A program made the translations under genes and the position numbers. Below, piece by piece: positions 50,154 through 62,365 of a DNA stretch of 64,000 bases. The notes beneath the pieces were generated by a model. That model was not told the DNA's origin and ran no database searches. It saw nothing but the letters and a program-made list of their open reading frames with translations. This DNA comes from Tubulanus polymorphus (Eukaryota > Nemertea > Palaeonemertea > Tubulaniformes > Tubulanidae): the NCBI RefSeq assembly GCF_964204645.1, contig NC_134036.1:3213501-3277500 (forward strand), given 5' to 3'. Position 1 is the stretch's first letter, and every line of letters starts with the position of its first letter.

Positions 50154-50852
50154 GATGATGGAGTTCCTTGCTTAGCGAATCCTATTCAGAAATCAACAAA
50201 CAACTAAAAAAAGAAGGGAAGTTTGATAATCAAGAAAGAGAGGGGTTGTTTTGCTTAAAGACCCGACGAGGTCTATTCCAGGATCGAGCTAGCAAATATC
50301 GAATTGATCCGATTCGATCGATCAATCAACGAACGCGGTCTGAATTGATTTTTTTCATCATCTTTTAATTCAAACATCTTCTTTCTTCATTTTAAACGCA
50401 TTTATCGTAAAACTGGAAACAATCCGAGGCAATCAGGAGTTAACCGACTTACCTAACTTTCAACTAGATTCAAAGACGAAGGCTGACACGCTTCCGTCGC
50501 TGCAGCATCGTCGTCAGTAAGGCGGAGGCTGACCCAGGGAGGAACAGCTTGAGGCTATATTCATCAATAAAATGTTGCTTTAGTTGCGTTCATTTCAGCG
50601 CTGTCGATACTAGGTTCGAATCCCGAAAACCTGAAAACGAATTCCAATTCACTTTATTGATCACCGTATTTGGAAATTCCGACCGACGGTGCGCGAATTA
50701 CCGCTAGACGGTGCACCGTTCGATAATAAACTACACATCGAAACTTGTTTCGTACACATTTTGTTTCTAGGTCATAACTGTGTTCGGGATGTGTATTTTG
50801 AATAGTAGATAACGATATCTTAGATTCTTAATAATCTGTTGTATTTCATTCA
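50154..50852. promoter_or_regulatory. Shared divergent promoter region, zinc-finger gene and ENTPD
   Basis: The two start codons lie 699 bases apart and point away from each other, so the promoters and 5' UTRs of both genes must lie here unless a distant non-coding first exon exists. I could not place a TATA box or start sites with confidence. Confidence 0.45.
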
Positions 50853-52211
50853 ATGTTCAAAAACTACACGAAACCGACATTTCATGTCTACAGTTCATTT
50901 ACGAATAAGAAAGGAGGTATCATGGATTTCGTGAAGAATTCCAGGTTCGTTTTGGTCGTTTCTCTCGGGTTTCTGGTGATCGTCGGTTACTACATGGTAC
51001 GCGGCAGCGGACCTTACGATCCCGTTAAGGTCAGTTTGGACGCTTCGATGCCCGTAGGCGTGGCCAACGCCACCAGAACGATGTACGTCATCATGTTCGA
51101 CGCGGGAAGCACTGGCAGTCGAATTCACGCTTACGAATTCGTGAAGGACAACGTGAACAACAAGATCGATTTGAAGGACGAATTATTCGAACACGTCAAG
51201 CCTGGGCTGTCGTCCTATGCCGACGATGCCAAGGCGGGTGCCGAAAGCTTACGAACGCTGGTGGAAAAGGCGAAGAAATACATCCCGCAAGACCAGTGGG
51301 CATCGACCCCGCAAGCGCTGAAAGCCACGGCCGGTTTGAGATTGTTAGAGAAACACAAAGCCGACAACATCTTGAACGAAGTACGCGATTTCATGCGCCG
51401 TCAACCGTTTCAATCGGTGGAAAACGTCGTCGAAATCATGGGCGGTACTGACGAAGGAGTTTACAGTTGGTTCACGATAAATTTTTTGAAAGGTCACCTG
51501 GCGAATATCGCGACGACCGCCGGCGTCATCGACCTGGGCGGCGGATCGGTGCAGGTAACCTTCATACCTCGCGAGGGATCGGACACGAAGAAAACCGCCC
51601 CGAAATCGCATCTGCATCGGGTACCTGTCATGAAACGCGACGTGGACCTTTATACGCACAGCTACCTAGGACTGGGTCTGATGTCGGCTCGTATGCAAAT
51701 ATTCGGGCGCGATCCCGACGCGAAAAGCCCGACCCAGTCGACGTCTAACGAACTGCATAGTCCGTGTATCGCTCCGGCCATCGAAACCGAATGGGAATTC
51801 CAAGGAAACAAATTCACAGTTCGCGGAACAGACGATTCTAACAGTTTCGAGTTGTGTTATAAAGCCGCCCGGGCGGTCGTCGTGAAGCACAAAGTATTCT
51901 CGCCGGTGGAGATTAGAAAAGATCGGCCTTTCAATTTGATCTCATATTTTTTCGACAAGGCCGCCGATGCCGGCTTGATCGACGAAGAGAAAGGCGGTCA
52001 TTTGACGCTGGAAGATTTCTCGAAAGCGGCCGCGAAACTTTGCGCCAATCACGACGCGAAACGCCCGTTTTTGTGCATGGATCTCTCGTACATCACCGCG
52101 CTACTGCGCGACGGATGGCGTTTCGAAGAGCGAACTCAGTTTTCGCTCGAAAAGAAAATCAAAGGCATCGAAACGGCTTGGACATTGGGAGCAGCGTATC
52201 AATTACTATGA
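50853..52211 (+). CDS. ENTPD5/6-like: Nucleoside (di)phosphate hydrolase, ENTPD5/6 type, intronless
   Basis: A single uninterrupted ORF of 452 codons with an N-terminal signal anchor (about residues 32-49) and a lumenal GDA1/CD39 catalytic domain. Apyrase regions are in order: DAGSTGSR (83-90), ATAGLR (158-163), MGGTDEGVYSW with the expected catalytic Glu201, IDLGGGSVQ (226-234) and SYFFDKAADAGL (364-375). The family hydrolyses nucleoside di- and triphosphates. ENTPD5/6 prefer diphosphates such as UDP and GDP in the ER/Golgi lumen, supporting glycoprotein folding. The C-terminus ETAWTLGAAYQLL matches the family's ETGWALGATF pattern. The usual DLGGAS is DLGGGS here. Vertebrate orthologues have many introns, so the intronless structure is notable. 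The second ATG (50922, Met24) has the better start context (A at -3, G at +4) and may be the true start, which would give 429 residues. Confidence 0.95.
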   Translation: MFKNYTKPTFHVYSSFTNKKGGIMDFVKNSRFVLVVSLGFLVIVGYYMVRGSGPYDPVKVSLDASMPVGVANATRTMYVIMFDAGSTGSRIHAYEFVKDNVNNKIDLKDELFEHVKPGLSSYADDAKAGAESLRTLVEKAKKYIPQDQWASTPQALKATAGLRLLEKHKADNILNEVRDFMRRQPFQSVENVVEIMGGTDEGVYSWFTINFLKGHLANIATTAGVIDLGGGSVQVTFIPREGSDTKKTAPKSHLHRVPVMKRDVDLYTHSYLGLGLMSARMQIFGRDPDAKSPTQSTSNELHSPCIAPAIETEWEFQGNKFTVRGTDDSNSFELCYKAARAVVVKHKVFSPVEIRKDRPFNLISYFFDKAADAGLIDEEKGGHLTLEDFSKAAAKLCANHDAKRPFLCMDLSYITALLRDGWRFEERTQFSLEKKIKGIETAWTLGAAYQLL

Positions 52212-52685
52212 AGAGCTTTTAGATATCATTTTATACGTGAAACTGGTGAAATGAACAAAGGAAAAATATTTTTGAACTTGGACATTTAGGAGCGGCGTAT
52301 CAGTTACTTACTATGAGGAGATAGACACTTTAAATAACGTTTATGTCAAAACTGGTGAATTGAACAAACTGAAAATACCGTGGAACTTGTTTTGGAATAA
52401 CGCAATTAAATTCAAAGAACTACACTGTGACTTTGACAATGTATAAAAACTTTCAAATTTCGAATCTAATTTTTCGTAATACATCTACATATATTATATT
52501 CCACTTATCAATTATCACTGCTCGTGATCTATCTGTTGCGTGATATGGATATTCCGTCCTTTAGAGCACATGTACATGTATACACATTTTGTGAAACTGA
52601 AAGGGGAGATGGTATAGGTAAAGTTTTAACCCTTCATTGCATTAGGTTTCAGTGCAGCTTTACTAGATTCGTACACCTACATTAC

Positions 52686-52691
52686 AATAAA
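52686..52691 (+). terminator. Candidate poly(A) signal for ENTPD
   Basis: AATAAA about 475 bases past the ENTPD stop, followed by a T-rich stretch. PRPF3 ends convergently at 53445. Confidence 0.5.
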
Positions 52692-53235
52692 GCTTTCTAG
52701 CTGGATTTCCTTACATTATATCGCTTGTCTTCCAACTTCAAACAAACCTTTTCCCTCTAAAACACTTTCGCGTTGTGAACGCACTCTTTGTAAGTTACCT
52801 CGATTTCCGTCTACGTTTTCCTTTTAATAAACAGTTGAGGCACATGTTTTGTTATCGTTTAATGCATTATTTTTACACTAATTCGACGATGCGGAACGAT
52901 GTCAATTCTGTCTTCATTCGGAGATTGCCTCATCTGAGCAACGAATAAAACGGCAGAAGAGAATTGGTTTTGTGCGCTGCTTCTGGACCGACGTTAAAGC
53001 CGGGTAGCCGGAAGGCCAGCCTAAACGGGCAAACGATCATCAATACAGCCCCCTTTGACTATGGCCACATATCAATGGTAAACATTCCACCCGCGATTAG
53101 ATTCAGGATACGAAAAACTAATACAACAGAACCGCTACATCAGGCCGAGAAAAATGTACGTCGATGAAGATAAAGAATTTCCTTCGAATAAACAACGACG
53201 CCATGAACTGTTATTCTATACAATGTTTATGTACA

Positions 53236-53241
53236 TTTATT
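53236..53241 (-). terminator. Candidate poly(A) signal for PRPF3
   Basis: AATAAA on the minus strand about 205 bases past the PRPF3 stop, placed so that the two convergent genes need not overlap. Confidence 0.45.
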
Positions 53242-53444
53242 TTCCAAAACTTTCACCCGAACGTCTTTTTTTTACTTTAAATCGGCAACAACATTCATAC
53301 ATCAACGATATAAATATTAGATTTTACGAGGAGCAGGAGGAGGTAATGTTTGTTTCATTCCCATTAATTACAAAATTATCAATGATAACACGATTAGATT
53401 TCAGAATTCTAAAACACTTCTTTTGTTTCACTAGTTTTTTTTCT

Positions 53445-56400
53445 TTAGATGACCTCTTCTCCGGCTGCTTCTAATATAGCGCCGCTGAACGCCAGATCCC
53501 AGTAGTGTTGAACGCCGTGTTTTTTAAACTGTTCCCGAGCGAACGTTTCGGTCGGGCACGCTTTGAACTTTATGTCGCCGAATGAACGATGTTTCACTTG
53601 ACCCTGCAAAGACAAGAAAGCGACTGATCTAGAAACCTTTGATTCCGACTTAACCTGATATCTTTAATTGGAGAAGATTTCACCTAGCCTGGAAATAATT
53701 TTTCATCGAAAATAATAGTTTTAGTATAATGAGCAAAACCCATAGTTGAATGAACTTCATCACGCTTGGTACGATAACCACACTCAAACGTGGTGAACAG
53801 ATGATAAGATAAAAACCCACTATTTACAAATTAAAAGAAATCTAAAATCGAGAATTTATTTATTGAAACAATCTAAAATATAAGAACACGACGTTTCGAT
53901 CTCACACTAGAGATCATCGTCAGGTGTGAGATATATCATCACGCTTCTCTGATGATGAACTTTAGTCAAAACTTCGAAACTGTTGGAATAAATTGTTGCA
54001 TCATCAACTGTGGGTTTTGTTCATTAACTCTGAATGAGATTAGTCTCTACCACAGTCACTTGTAGTTTACTTGAAAATGAACTTAAAAATCATCTTAATT
54101 TTCAAGATGAGCTCGACTTCAAAATGGTAGAAACTACATGTAAACAGTTGGCTTAGGTGTGCAAGAACTTAAAGATATTTTTCGAACAATTTTTTTAGAT
54201 TAGATTTTTAAAATACGAACCGTCCAAACTAGGTGACATTTATTCCGTTTGTCAGAATCATCATCATCCTCGTCATCGGATACGTCATCTACAAACAAGT
54301 GAAAACATTATAAATCAAACATTTTAAAACGGCAAAGTGCAAGAGGGTCGTCATTTCCCCATTTTTCGAAAGTTAAATTTGATTATCATTTAAAATTCGT
54401 TTATTTCTTACCTTTATTTGCTTTGTCCTCTTCCCATTTGATTCGGTGCATCATCAAACGACGAAATTTCTTCTGTTGTTTCGGACCTAAATCGAGCACA
54501 AAAATTTGTTGAAAGACAAGAGACAACTACTGATTTTGAGGAAAGTTGCAATGAAGTTTCTTTTCAATCAGTGGTTAAAAGACACAATAAATTGATTGTC
54601 TTACCGAAAGAAAAGTTGCAGAGGAATTTTTCTCACAACATCAAATTAGGACTTTATTTTTTTTTTCTCATTTCTGCTGAGCTTATTATAAGATGACCAG
54701 GCCTGTACATTACTGTATCTACCCTGTATATTACTTTTCTTTCAAATCATGATAAAGCTAACAATAACGGAATCAGCAGTCATAGAAATGAACTGATTAC
54801 AAATTTGATTGCAGATTACAGATGACCCAGTTGATTATGAGAAACAAGGTATCATTTTTGTTTAGCCTAAGAAATAAATAACAAAAGAAATGCCACCGAT
54901 TCTGAGAAGTTTCCTAGCAGTTATATTTCACTGTGAAGAAGACATGGTTAGAAGGTAAAGAGATCATTCTGATTTTACGAAGTGTCAAGCCAAGTTTCAG
55001 AAGGGGATGAAAGATGTTTCCGCTGATTCTGACGAGCAGATGAAGTGGTTGACAATAACACGGGAGAAGAGGGTTCAGTTTATGTTCTACATCTAAAAAC
55101 AAACATACCTCCTTCGACGGCTACTACGTTACAATCTTTGTACAACACGACGAATCCGGTCATTAACAACTGAATGCAATTCTGTTCGACTTTAAACTTC
55201 TTCGACGGGTGACTTAGATTCTTGATCCTGTCAAATACATATTAGATACACGAAGATAGAAATTATCTTTAAAAGGATATTTTTTGGAAAAGCATGTTGC
55301 TGTCTCTCACCTGTAAACTGCTACATCTATCCCTAATGACGTGTCCTCGCGGATTTTCTTCAGTTTTTTCTCGCGGCGTTGATCAGGGGTCAGTTTACGC
55401 GCCGCGTTCGTTTCTTCATGTAGTCTACGAAATACAGATAATACCCATAGTATACGTCACGTCTGAACACACGGGATATTTCGATTTCATGTTTGATGGT
55501 CAAAATGACTACTAAATTATTGATACATAATCAAAGTGATTATTTGATTGGCTTTTTCCCTAACTTATATCTTGGCTTATATCTCTGACTATTCCCTGAC
55601 ATGGATGTTGTTTTTCCTTTATTGATCTACGAAGAATCCAATCAATTAACACAGTCAAAATACGCAAATGGAAACTGTTTGATTATATGCACAATTTGAC
55701 TACTTTAGTGAACAAATTATCCGTGACTTGCCTTTTTAGCTTTTTTTACAAAATTGTCAGAATACTCCCCAACTTTTAGAAAATTCCACGCCTTTACCCT
55801 GATTTCCTGGTAAGTGGCCACCCTTATAAAGTCAGTTTAAAAATGACGACACCCATTATCAGGATAAACATGATGATAACCTATAACAACAGGCTTACCG
55901 TGATAACTAAAACACAGAAACAATATGAGTTGCCCCCAAGTAATAGATCATTCATAAACTATCCTAACCATAGTAACCATGAACATGATTAGCCCAATAT
56001 CCCTACACTACAAGTACCAGCATTTGAGGGCACTGAAAATATGAAAGGAAACTGACTTTTGACGTTTTGCCATCTGCGCTCGTACGTGCGCTTCTATCTT
56101 GGTCGGATCTTGTACGGCTTCGGTGCCCAACACTCGCATCAAATTAGCCATTCGCACTGAAATAAGGGCAAACATTAAGTTAACCATATCATCTTAGCTT
56201 GTTATCTAGTTTCATCTTTAAATAGGGATTCTCCCTGTTATTCATTCGTTTGGATGATTTGGTCTGATATGTGTTGATTTGGTGTCCCTTACAAACGCAC
56301 CACACTCGCCGGGAACAAATCAGGCAGTTTTTCAATAATTATGTGGCTTGGACGATAAGCAACTACGCCGATAGAGACAATATCTGAACCGGTGCAGCAA

Positions 56401-59400
56401 AGCTTGCCCAAACTTTTATCTACCTATATCTCTTACACATTGACAGGTAAAACTGTTCAACATGCCTTATGTTATAGGATATCTATCAACCACAGATCTC
56501 ATTCCACGCCTATGATCTTTATCCTTAGTAAATTTGACCATATACGAGTTATTTGACGTATCGAAAATAAGTAGTTTGATAGAAAACGAGTAAGAAATTA
56601 TGCTGATTTTGATATTCCTGGGAGAATTTGAGCATCGAACCCGTTCAGTGCAGTGTATAAATCAGTGCTGATGGACTCCGCGGTGTAGAGGCAACCAGTG
56701 TGCCCGTTATTCAACACACTGGGGTGGAATTTTTTCGAAACCATCTCCAGCACTTTTGGGTATTAATAAGTCAGCTCTGAAAGGGTTTTAAAGAATAGAA
56801 ACTAATCTTCGATTGTAGTCAAGTGTGAGATACCTTTCGGTTCGGGAGGAGGCATCAGTCCGAGGCGTATTTTCTCTGTCACATCTTTTTGCGCTTCCGT
56901 ACGATTTTGACGGCGTAACTTTTTGCGTTCTTGTTTCGTCAGGATGACGGGAATAGGAACGACTTTTTCGGGTTCGGCTGAAAACAGAAAATCAAACGCA
57001 ATGTAGTACACACGCATAATACTCGAGATCTAAAAGATGCCATTTCAAATATAGGGGTCAATTAGAGGTTAGAGTTAAGCAGTACAGTCAACCCCCTATA
57101 TACCACCAACATTGGTTGTTTTACTATGTATTTGTATAGAGATGTACATCGAGAAAACCTGGCGGTAGGCCGGGAAGGCGTTATATCAGGGGTTGACTGT
57201 AGTTAAATGCCATAGTGACAATTGGAATTGCATTATTACAATGGTATTTGTCCAATCAACTTTCCAAGCAACTTGCATGATTGATAACTCTCAAATGCCG
57301 ACTAACGACATTCAACTGGCAGCAGTTACGGTCAACTCACCGGGTGGTTTCATCTGAGCAGGATGTTCCACTAGGAACGTGATGCCTTCCAGTTTATCGA
57401 CTAATATTTCAGCTTCATCATTGTACATGTCATTATAACTGTAAAATATCAAAACGTTTAGGGTTAGTTGCTTTCAAACATGGATGCCATGGACCTATTA
57501 TCAAAGAATTCCACTATTGACTTTCTCACTCCTCATATCTATACAGTATCAATCGGAAACCTCAATCTTACATGCCCCAAGACATTGGAAATTTCATCAA
57601 CACTTGTCCAATCTTTGATTGTCTAGACTTCACAAGTGTTCAGTGTTTCGCCAGACAATTATGTAATTGAAAAGAACTACAAACAACAGACGGAGATTTC
57701 ATCAGCTGACTTTCAAGAACTGATCGTCCATACTTAACATGTGTTCAGCACTTCATCTGAGACATTTTTTCATTAGAAAGGAACTAAAAACACCAGACAT
57801 TAGATAATCTTAAAGAATGCTTTCAAAACCCGATCGTCCATGGCTTTAAACTCCCAGGGCTAATGTCTGAAAAGGGTGTTTGCAGGCAGCTGAATCGCAC
57901 ATACGGACAAATGCTGATGGAAAATCATATCAAATACGGGTACAAACGTATCATGCATGAACAGTAGACATACATACCTGACCCCTCTCATGATAACACT
58001 ATCCCACCACTCAACATCTGGTATTTCACCCTCGTGTATCTCGTGTTTCGGTTGAATCGTCGCCAGTTTCGCCGCCGACGCGATTCCTGTTTTCTTCGCC
58101 GCCTGCGCGATGTCCTGCTGCAGCTTCTCGAGTTGCGCCTTCGTGCGCATGCGCTGCGCCACCTGCTGGAATTTACCGGCGTCGTGGAACTTGAATAAAC
58201 GACGCGTGCGCGTTGCGCTTTTCAAACTGTAATCGAAAGAAGACCTTTTTGATTTTTTTCATGACCTATTTGTTTAAACAAATTCAATTTGTTCTTACAA
58301 TTATATCTTCCTTGTCACTGGCAAGAAAACAAAGAGACACTAAAAATTCGAAGTCCCCGATTATGCCGTGACCCGTGCCCCAAATATTCAAATTCCATGA
58401 TTTTCAAGAAAATAGTAAGAGTTCCCTGATTATCCCAGCAGGTAAAATTAAATCTGGAATAATTCCCTGATTACCATAGTCACACTAACAGAACTCGCGA
58501 GCATTTTCTGACTGAATAAAATGTTTGAAATTGACCCTACCTGACTCTGTTGTCGAAGAACTGAGCCTCGGCCGTCACTTCTTCCGGCAATTTCTCGGCG
58601 AGATTCTGCTTGAATTCTTCGCGACGTTTCGCCCGGATATTCGCCTGAAGTTCGAAATCAACCACTTACAATAATACGCGAACGCCAATAAAGCATTGAA
58701 CGCTGCCTGATTTCAATCTTACTTACTTTAAGCGTAGGCATATGATGCGCTAGAGTAATAGCTTCACCAGTCGAAGCATCGATCGTTCGTCCTTCATCGT
58801 CCAAAATAACAGGAGCTGGTCTGAAAATTCAGAAACTTTCATTCGCACTTTTTATAAAACGAACACAGGCACTGATCGGCATATTTCATTGACTTCTCCC
58901 CCATTTTGGCCATGACTGACATTTGAATAAGGCGGAGTCAACTGTTTCATTAAATGCATATAATTAACACTTACTTAGAAGTAGCTGTCACCACTTTCCT
59001 GAAAACAAAAACCAAACCACAAATTATTTCATTGCATTTAAAAACGTGGAAATCTACAATAACTCGACTGTAGCCGGTGATGTTTATGGAACGAGGTTTG
59101 ATTATCACCATGAAAGTGGAACTTTGAATAATTTGATACCAAAGAGAAACAATTTTCCAACATCCCCAACTTCTAGCGTATTTTGGGTGAAAATTTTGCT
59201 TCTTTTTCCTACAATTTCGCCTCAAGTCAAGTAAGTTTGGAAGCAAGTGCTCATTTTGAAGAAGAAAACAAATGAAAGCGTCACCAATGAGCGAATCTTT
59301 GAAATCGATGTTCTCATTTTCTGGCCGGCATCTGTGCCAAACTTTGTCAACAAGATGGGCTCAATTGAATCAACATTTTTCCATACACTTACGGAATAGC

Positions 59401-61380
59401 GTTTCGTAGTTGCATTTCTTGCGTCGCCGAGGCGATTTGTTGTTGTAGTCTCGCCGTCCTCGCCATTGTATCGGCCAAAGTCGACGACGCGCCCGGGGGC
59501 ACGGACAAGGTCGCCGCACGGATCTGCGGTATCGTCGCCTGCAAGGCAGACACAAAGAAGTCATATACACAAACTTTCCACCTGTTTACAAATTTCTTGA
59601 GTTTGCGATATGTGATTATACAAAATTCCCCCCCCCCCTCCGAGTGATTCAGAGAAATTTCTAGATTTAAAATGTTACAATTCATTCATTTTTCAGCGAA
59701 TCACGTATTAATAAAGAAACACGAAATCAATAACATTATCCAATTTCCTTGAGTTTTCTGTACGTACTATGCCGGTTCATATTCATCCATTTACGAAAGA
59801 CTCACCTGAATTTGAGCTTTTCGTTCTTGAATCATTTTCTGTGCGTTCGCCATCATTTCCTTAATCTACGTAAAGTGAGAAAAAATTGCATCAGGCAACG
59901 CGCGTTCTCTTTCTCAATTATTCATGAATTACGCCATCATTAGAGTAGTTACCTTATCAGCGGTCAGTTGTCCGGGACTCGGCTGTCCCGGTTCGGGAAT
60001 CGTCACCGGAGCGCTGTCCTCGAATTTCCGCTTCTTTTTCGTGTCGGACGAAGCATCGTCGTCGGTGAAACCGCGTTCTTCCTGAAACGGACGAGTGAAA
60101 AAAAAAAACAATTTTCTAAATTTCAAATATTGATTTCCAATGGAAATCAGTAGTAGAAATGAGCGGTTAACAACGGATAAATCGACGTATGATTTCTACG
60201 CACTTTACGCTTTCGCGATTTTTTCCTACTGGACGAACTGAAATCGTCGACGACGTCGAAGAGTTTATCGGTGAATTTGGCGGCTTGTTTCTCGTCGAGT
60301 ATCGCCGATAGTTTATCTGAAATAACACGACAATCAGGGTTCTGTATTTGTAGCAATACGCGACTGACTCGAAAATCAAAAATTTAACGGATACACTTAT
60401 TTTTCAAAATCAATGATTAACAATTTCAGTGCTGACTAATTAATACCTGAAAAACCTGGAGATAATTGATAATCAAAATAAAAATTTCACCCCAGTGTTA
60501 AATAACTGGCATACTGCTAGAGTGCGTCTAACGCTGTGGGCCAGTGTATCATTTGTTCTGTATTTGTAGCAATACAAGACTGACTCGAAAATCAAAATTT
60601 TTGATAAATGATTGACAATTTCAGAGCTGACTAATTAATACCCGAAAGTGCTGGGGCCAGTTGCTCAGTTGTGACTTAAGTCAAAAATTGGTCTTAAATC
60701 TTAAGACTGGTCTTAAGTTGTTAGATTGGCTATAGAACTTAGTTGGTCTTAAGTCTACGCCATGTAACCGGCCCAGGGCCCAGTTGCACAGTCGTGACTT
60801 AAGTCTAAAAGTGGTCTTAAATCATAAGACCGGTCTTAAATTGTTAGATTGGCTATAGAACTTAGTTGGTCTTAGACTGGTCTTAAGTCTAAGCCATGAC
60901 TATGCAACCGGCCCCTGGAGATAATTAATAATTTAAAAAAATTCCACCTCAGAGTGTTAAATAACTGGCATACTGCTTTGGTGAGTCTACAGCGCAGTGC
61001 GGTGTATCATTAGTTACTAATATTTTCCAATGTTTGACAGTTGCTTCCATCTTCCGATAGAGATAAAATCTTATTACTAATTACATCAATACACAGCAAT
61101 GCTGTGTACTGGCAAAATCTATCACTGATTTGTACACCGCAGTAAAGGATAAGGCGTGAAATAAAACAATGCAAATTGCAATCGCATTCGATGTTTTTAG
61201 AGTTACTGGGCCCGAATCATTCCACCTCTCCTCACCTCGGGTCTTCCGTTTATCGTATCCCTTATCGACGCAGTTGATCGCCGCGGTAACCAACGTCGTC
61301 TCGCTGAATCCGAGGAATTTCTGTACGGCTCGATTCACCTCCGGTTTCAAAACGTCCAAATCTTTCCGCGACAGAGACAT
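53445..61380 (-). CDS. PRPF3: U4/U6 small nuclear ribonucleoprotein PRP3
   Basis: Seventeen exons, all in phase, give 646 residues (human about 683): 61236-61380, 60204-60316, 59953-60081, 59806-59865, 59393-59538, 58975-58998, 58727-58820, 58541-58644, 57978-58226, 57341-57438, 56834-56977, 56057-56156, 55311-55424, 55109-55227, 54412-54486, 54221-54288, 53445-53603. The N-terminal PWI domain ([20 protein letters not shown] onward) comes first, then a charged and Gln-rich linker. The PRP3 core follows ([55 protein letters not shown]). The C-terminal DUF1115-type domain ends [14 protein letters not shown] then HYWDLAF. PRPF3 binds the U4/U6 RNA duplex with PRPF4 and holds the di-snRNP for spliceosome assembly in the nucleus. 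Two donors are weak: GTGCGT after exon 2 and GTTCGT after exon 16, the latter supported by strong protein continuity. Confidence 0.96.
55540..55830. repeat. Dispersed repeat, TTCCCTGAC family, copy 3
   Basis: Contains CTGACTATTCCCTGACATGG, ACACAGTCAAAATACGC and GGAAACTGTTTGATTAT, and ends AAGTGGCCACCCTT, the complement of the GGGTGGCC start of copy 1. It lies in a PRPF3 intron. Confidence 0.65.
57085..57199. mobile_element. 115-bp mariner-type MITE with TA flanks
   Basis: CAGTCAACCCC at the left and GGGGTTGACTG at the right are inverted repeats, each flanked by TA. The core contains GGCGGTAGGCCGGGAAGGCG. It lies in a PRPF3 intron and is a different family from the element at 41073. Confidence 0.8.
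60653..60774. mobile_element. MITE, GGGGCC-GTTGC family, copy 2
   Basis: Begins GGGGCCAGTTGCTCAGTTGT and ends CCATGTAACCGGCCC. The interior is TGGTCTTAA-rich and matches the element at 28098-28227. It abuts copy 3. Confidence 0.8.
60776..60915. mobile_element. MITE, GGGGCC-GTTGC family, copy 3
   Basis: Begins GGGCCCAGTTGCACAGTCGT and ends CATGACTATGCAACCGGCCC(C). It is in direct tandem with copy 2, one base apart. Confidence 0.8.
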
Positions 61381-62365
61381 CTTTAGTTCTTTTGTTCTAG
61401 TTTTTAGTTGTCTTTCTTATGATTATGATTCTCGACCTGTTGGTGAAAAAAAAGGAAAACGCGCTGTTAACTACTTATTCATGTGTTAACAAGCTTTACA
61501 TCATTTGGATCATTGTTTCCCAACATTCGTCCCATTGGATTGTTGATTTAACCTGAAGACTGGACCACAGCCTTTGAAGTGTCACCCCCATACTGTAGTG
61601 TAAGCAGCCAGTAGGACTTGAACCTACTTGTCAGTCAGTCATGGGATGGATAGGCCTAGGTACATAAATAGGTCGGTAAAACCACGACACTGTTTTATAT
61701 GTGGTAAAATATTGTGGCGCTAGCCTAGTCTATTGAACTGATGGATTAGGTTTGGCACATAACCATTAATGATACTTTTACTTGAATTACTTCGAAAAGA
61801 ATAGGCCTAACCCATTTTTGACAGTGAGACTGGTTTAAATACTTATTTCTGAGATAGACTGAGCCTTTAATTTCTGCCCTGGCAAGTGAGGTGAGGACTG
61901 TTGTTAAAACGAAATGAAAACGTATTTTCGAAGCGATTTACTCGGATTTCGACCGGTTCTGACGATTAGAAATATTACAAAAATTTTCAATACGAAAATT
62001 CTAATTCGACACGGGCTTAATACCGGAGATTCACTCCAATAAAAGCGGTTAAATCGTCACAAATTCCACTGAATCGTACCTTTCATTCGAGTTGAGACGC
62101 CATTAATCTTCTGCAGCATCCGTGCGCGAGTAAATTAAAATTAAAATTTGTTGAAAGACTCGGTCACGATTTTCGCTTATTCCAGTATTACCTGCTCTAA
62201 CGCGAATCCTTAAAAATAAGAATTTACTCCTTTTACGTGTTACTTTTGTTCGACGGATTTGAATTGTTCGATTTTCCGTTTCAGTCGGTGTTCTAGGCCG
62301 GCGGAGAAACTCGCTACGGCTGATCGGCGCGCTGCGCGATTTACGAATAGTGTGGAGCATCCAAC
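61381..62365. promoter_or_regulatory. Shared divergent promoter region of PRPF3 and LSM7
   Basis: The ATGs of PRPF3 (minus, 61380) and LSM7 (plus, 62366) are 985 bases apart and diverge. The right part becomes richer in G, C and CpG just before LSM7. No TATA box stands out, which fits housekeeping promoters. Exact start sites cannot be read from sequence. Confidence 0.5.

Larger units (their letters stand above)
60340..61015. repeat. 216-bp tandem duplication in PRPF3 intron 1, second copy interrupted
   Basis: TTCTGTATTTGTAGCAATAC starts at 60340 and again at 60556. Both copies share CTGACTCGAAAATCAAA, CTGACTAATTAATACC, GGAGATAATT and TTAAATAACTGGCATACTGC. The second copy is split by a pair of small elements at 60653-60915. 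Confidence 0.85.
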
